A stretch of DNA of 6,077 nt from Methanobacteriaceae archaeon. GTDB lineage: Archaea > Methanobacteriota > Methanobacteria > Methanobacteriales > Methanobacteriaceae. The notes beneath the pieces were generated by a model. That model ran no database searches, was not told where the DNA came from, and worked only from the letters and a program-made list of their open reading frames with translations. Both the position numbers and the translations under genes were made by a program. Location of the stretch: contig WOYJ01000017.1 of assembly GCA_011620845.1 (NCBI GenBank), positions 1 to 6,077 of the forward strand, read 5' to 3'. Positions 6,076 to 6,077 of the stretch are shown here, in pieces (the stretch's first letter is position 1; every line of letters begins with the position of its first letter).

Positions 6076-6077
6076 TA

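Noticed and set aside
5988..6077. CRISPR array or insertion-sequence end at the glyS 3' region
   Set aside because: The units are directly adjacent without spacers, and there is no transposase or target-site duplication. A simple tandem duplication explains it.

Overview
The window looks like ordinary chromosomal DNA from a methanogenic archaeon, most probably of the order Methanobacteriales (Methanobacterium-like). The grounds are a thiol:fumarate reductase B subunit that fuses an FrdB-type iron-sulfur half to an HdrB-type half, an archaeal TrmJ-like tRNA methyltransferase, an archaea-restricted DUF1512 protein, an archaeal dCTP deaminase, and an archaeal/eukaryotic-type single-chain glycyl-tRNA synthetase. 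Frequent AGG/AGA and ATA codons, AT-rich spacers and TATA-like boxes fit this. No mobile element, CRISPR array, tRNA or rRNA is visible.

Layout, all genes on the + strand. Bases 1-94 are an AT-rich leader with a 13-bp direct repeat. Then come tfrB (95-1639), trmJ (1677-2402, start perhaps 1692), a DUF1512 membrane-anchored protein (2415-3572) and dcd (3560-4174). The spacers in this run are 37, 12 and -13 nt, so it is probably one transcription unit. A 98-bp AT-rich spacer (4175-4272) with a palindromic TATA-like element separates it from glyS (GTG start at 4274, stop at 5995), which probably has its own promoter. The last 80 bp (about 5988-6077) are the most structured non-coding DNA: a 27-bp tandem duplication that includes the glyS stop codon, followed by and overlapping a 17-bp imperfect inverted repeat.

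How the genes relate. TfrB is the electron-transfer subunit that takes electrons from coenzyme M and coenzyme B thiols to reduce fumarate. TrmJ methylates the tRNA anticodon loop, Dcd supplies dUMP for dTMP synthesis, and GlyS charges tRNA-Gly. This is a housekeeping cluster rather than a single pathway. The catalytic partner tfrA is not in the window. The only gene without a known function is DUF1512. I found no convincing new multi-gene system. The items most worth a second look are the glyS 3' repeat and hairpin region and the DUF1512-dcd overlap.
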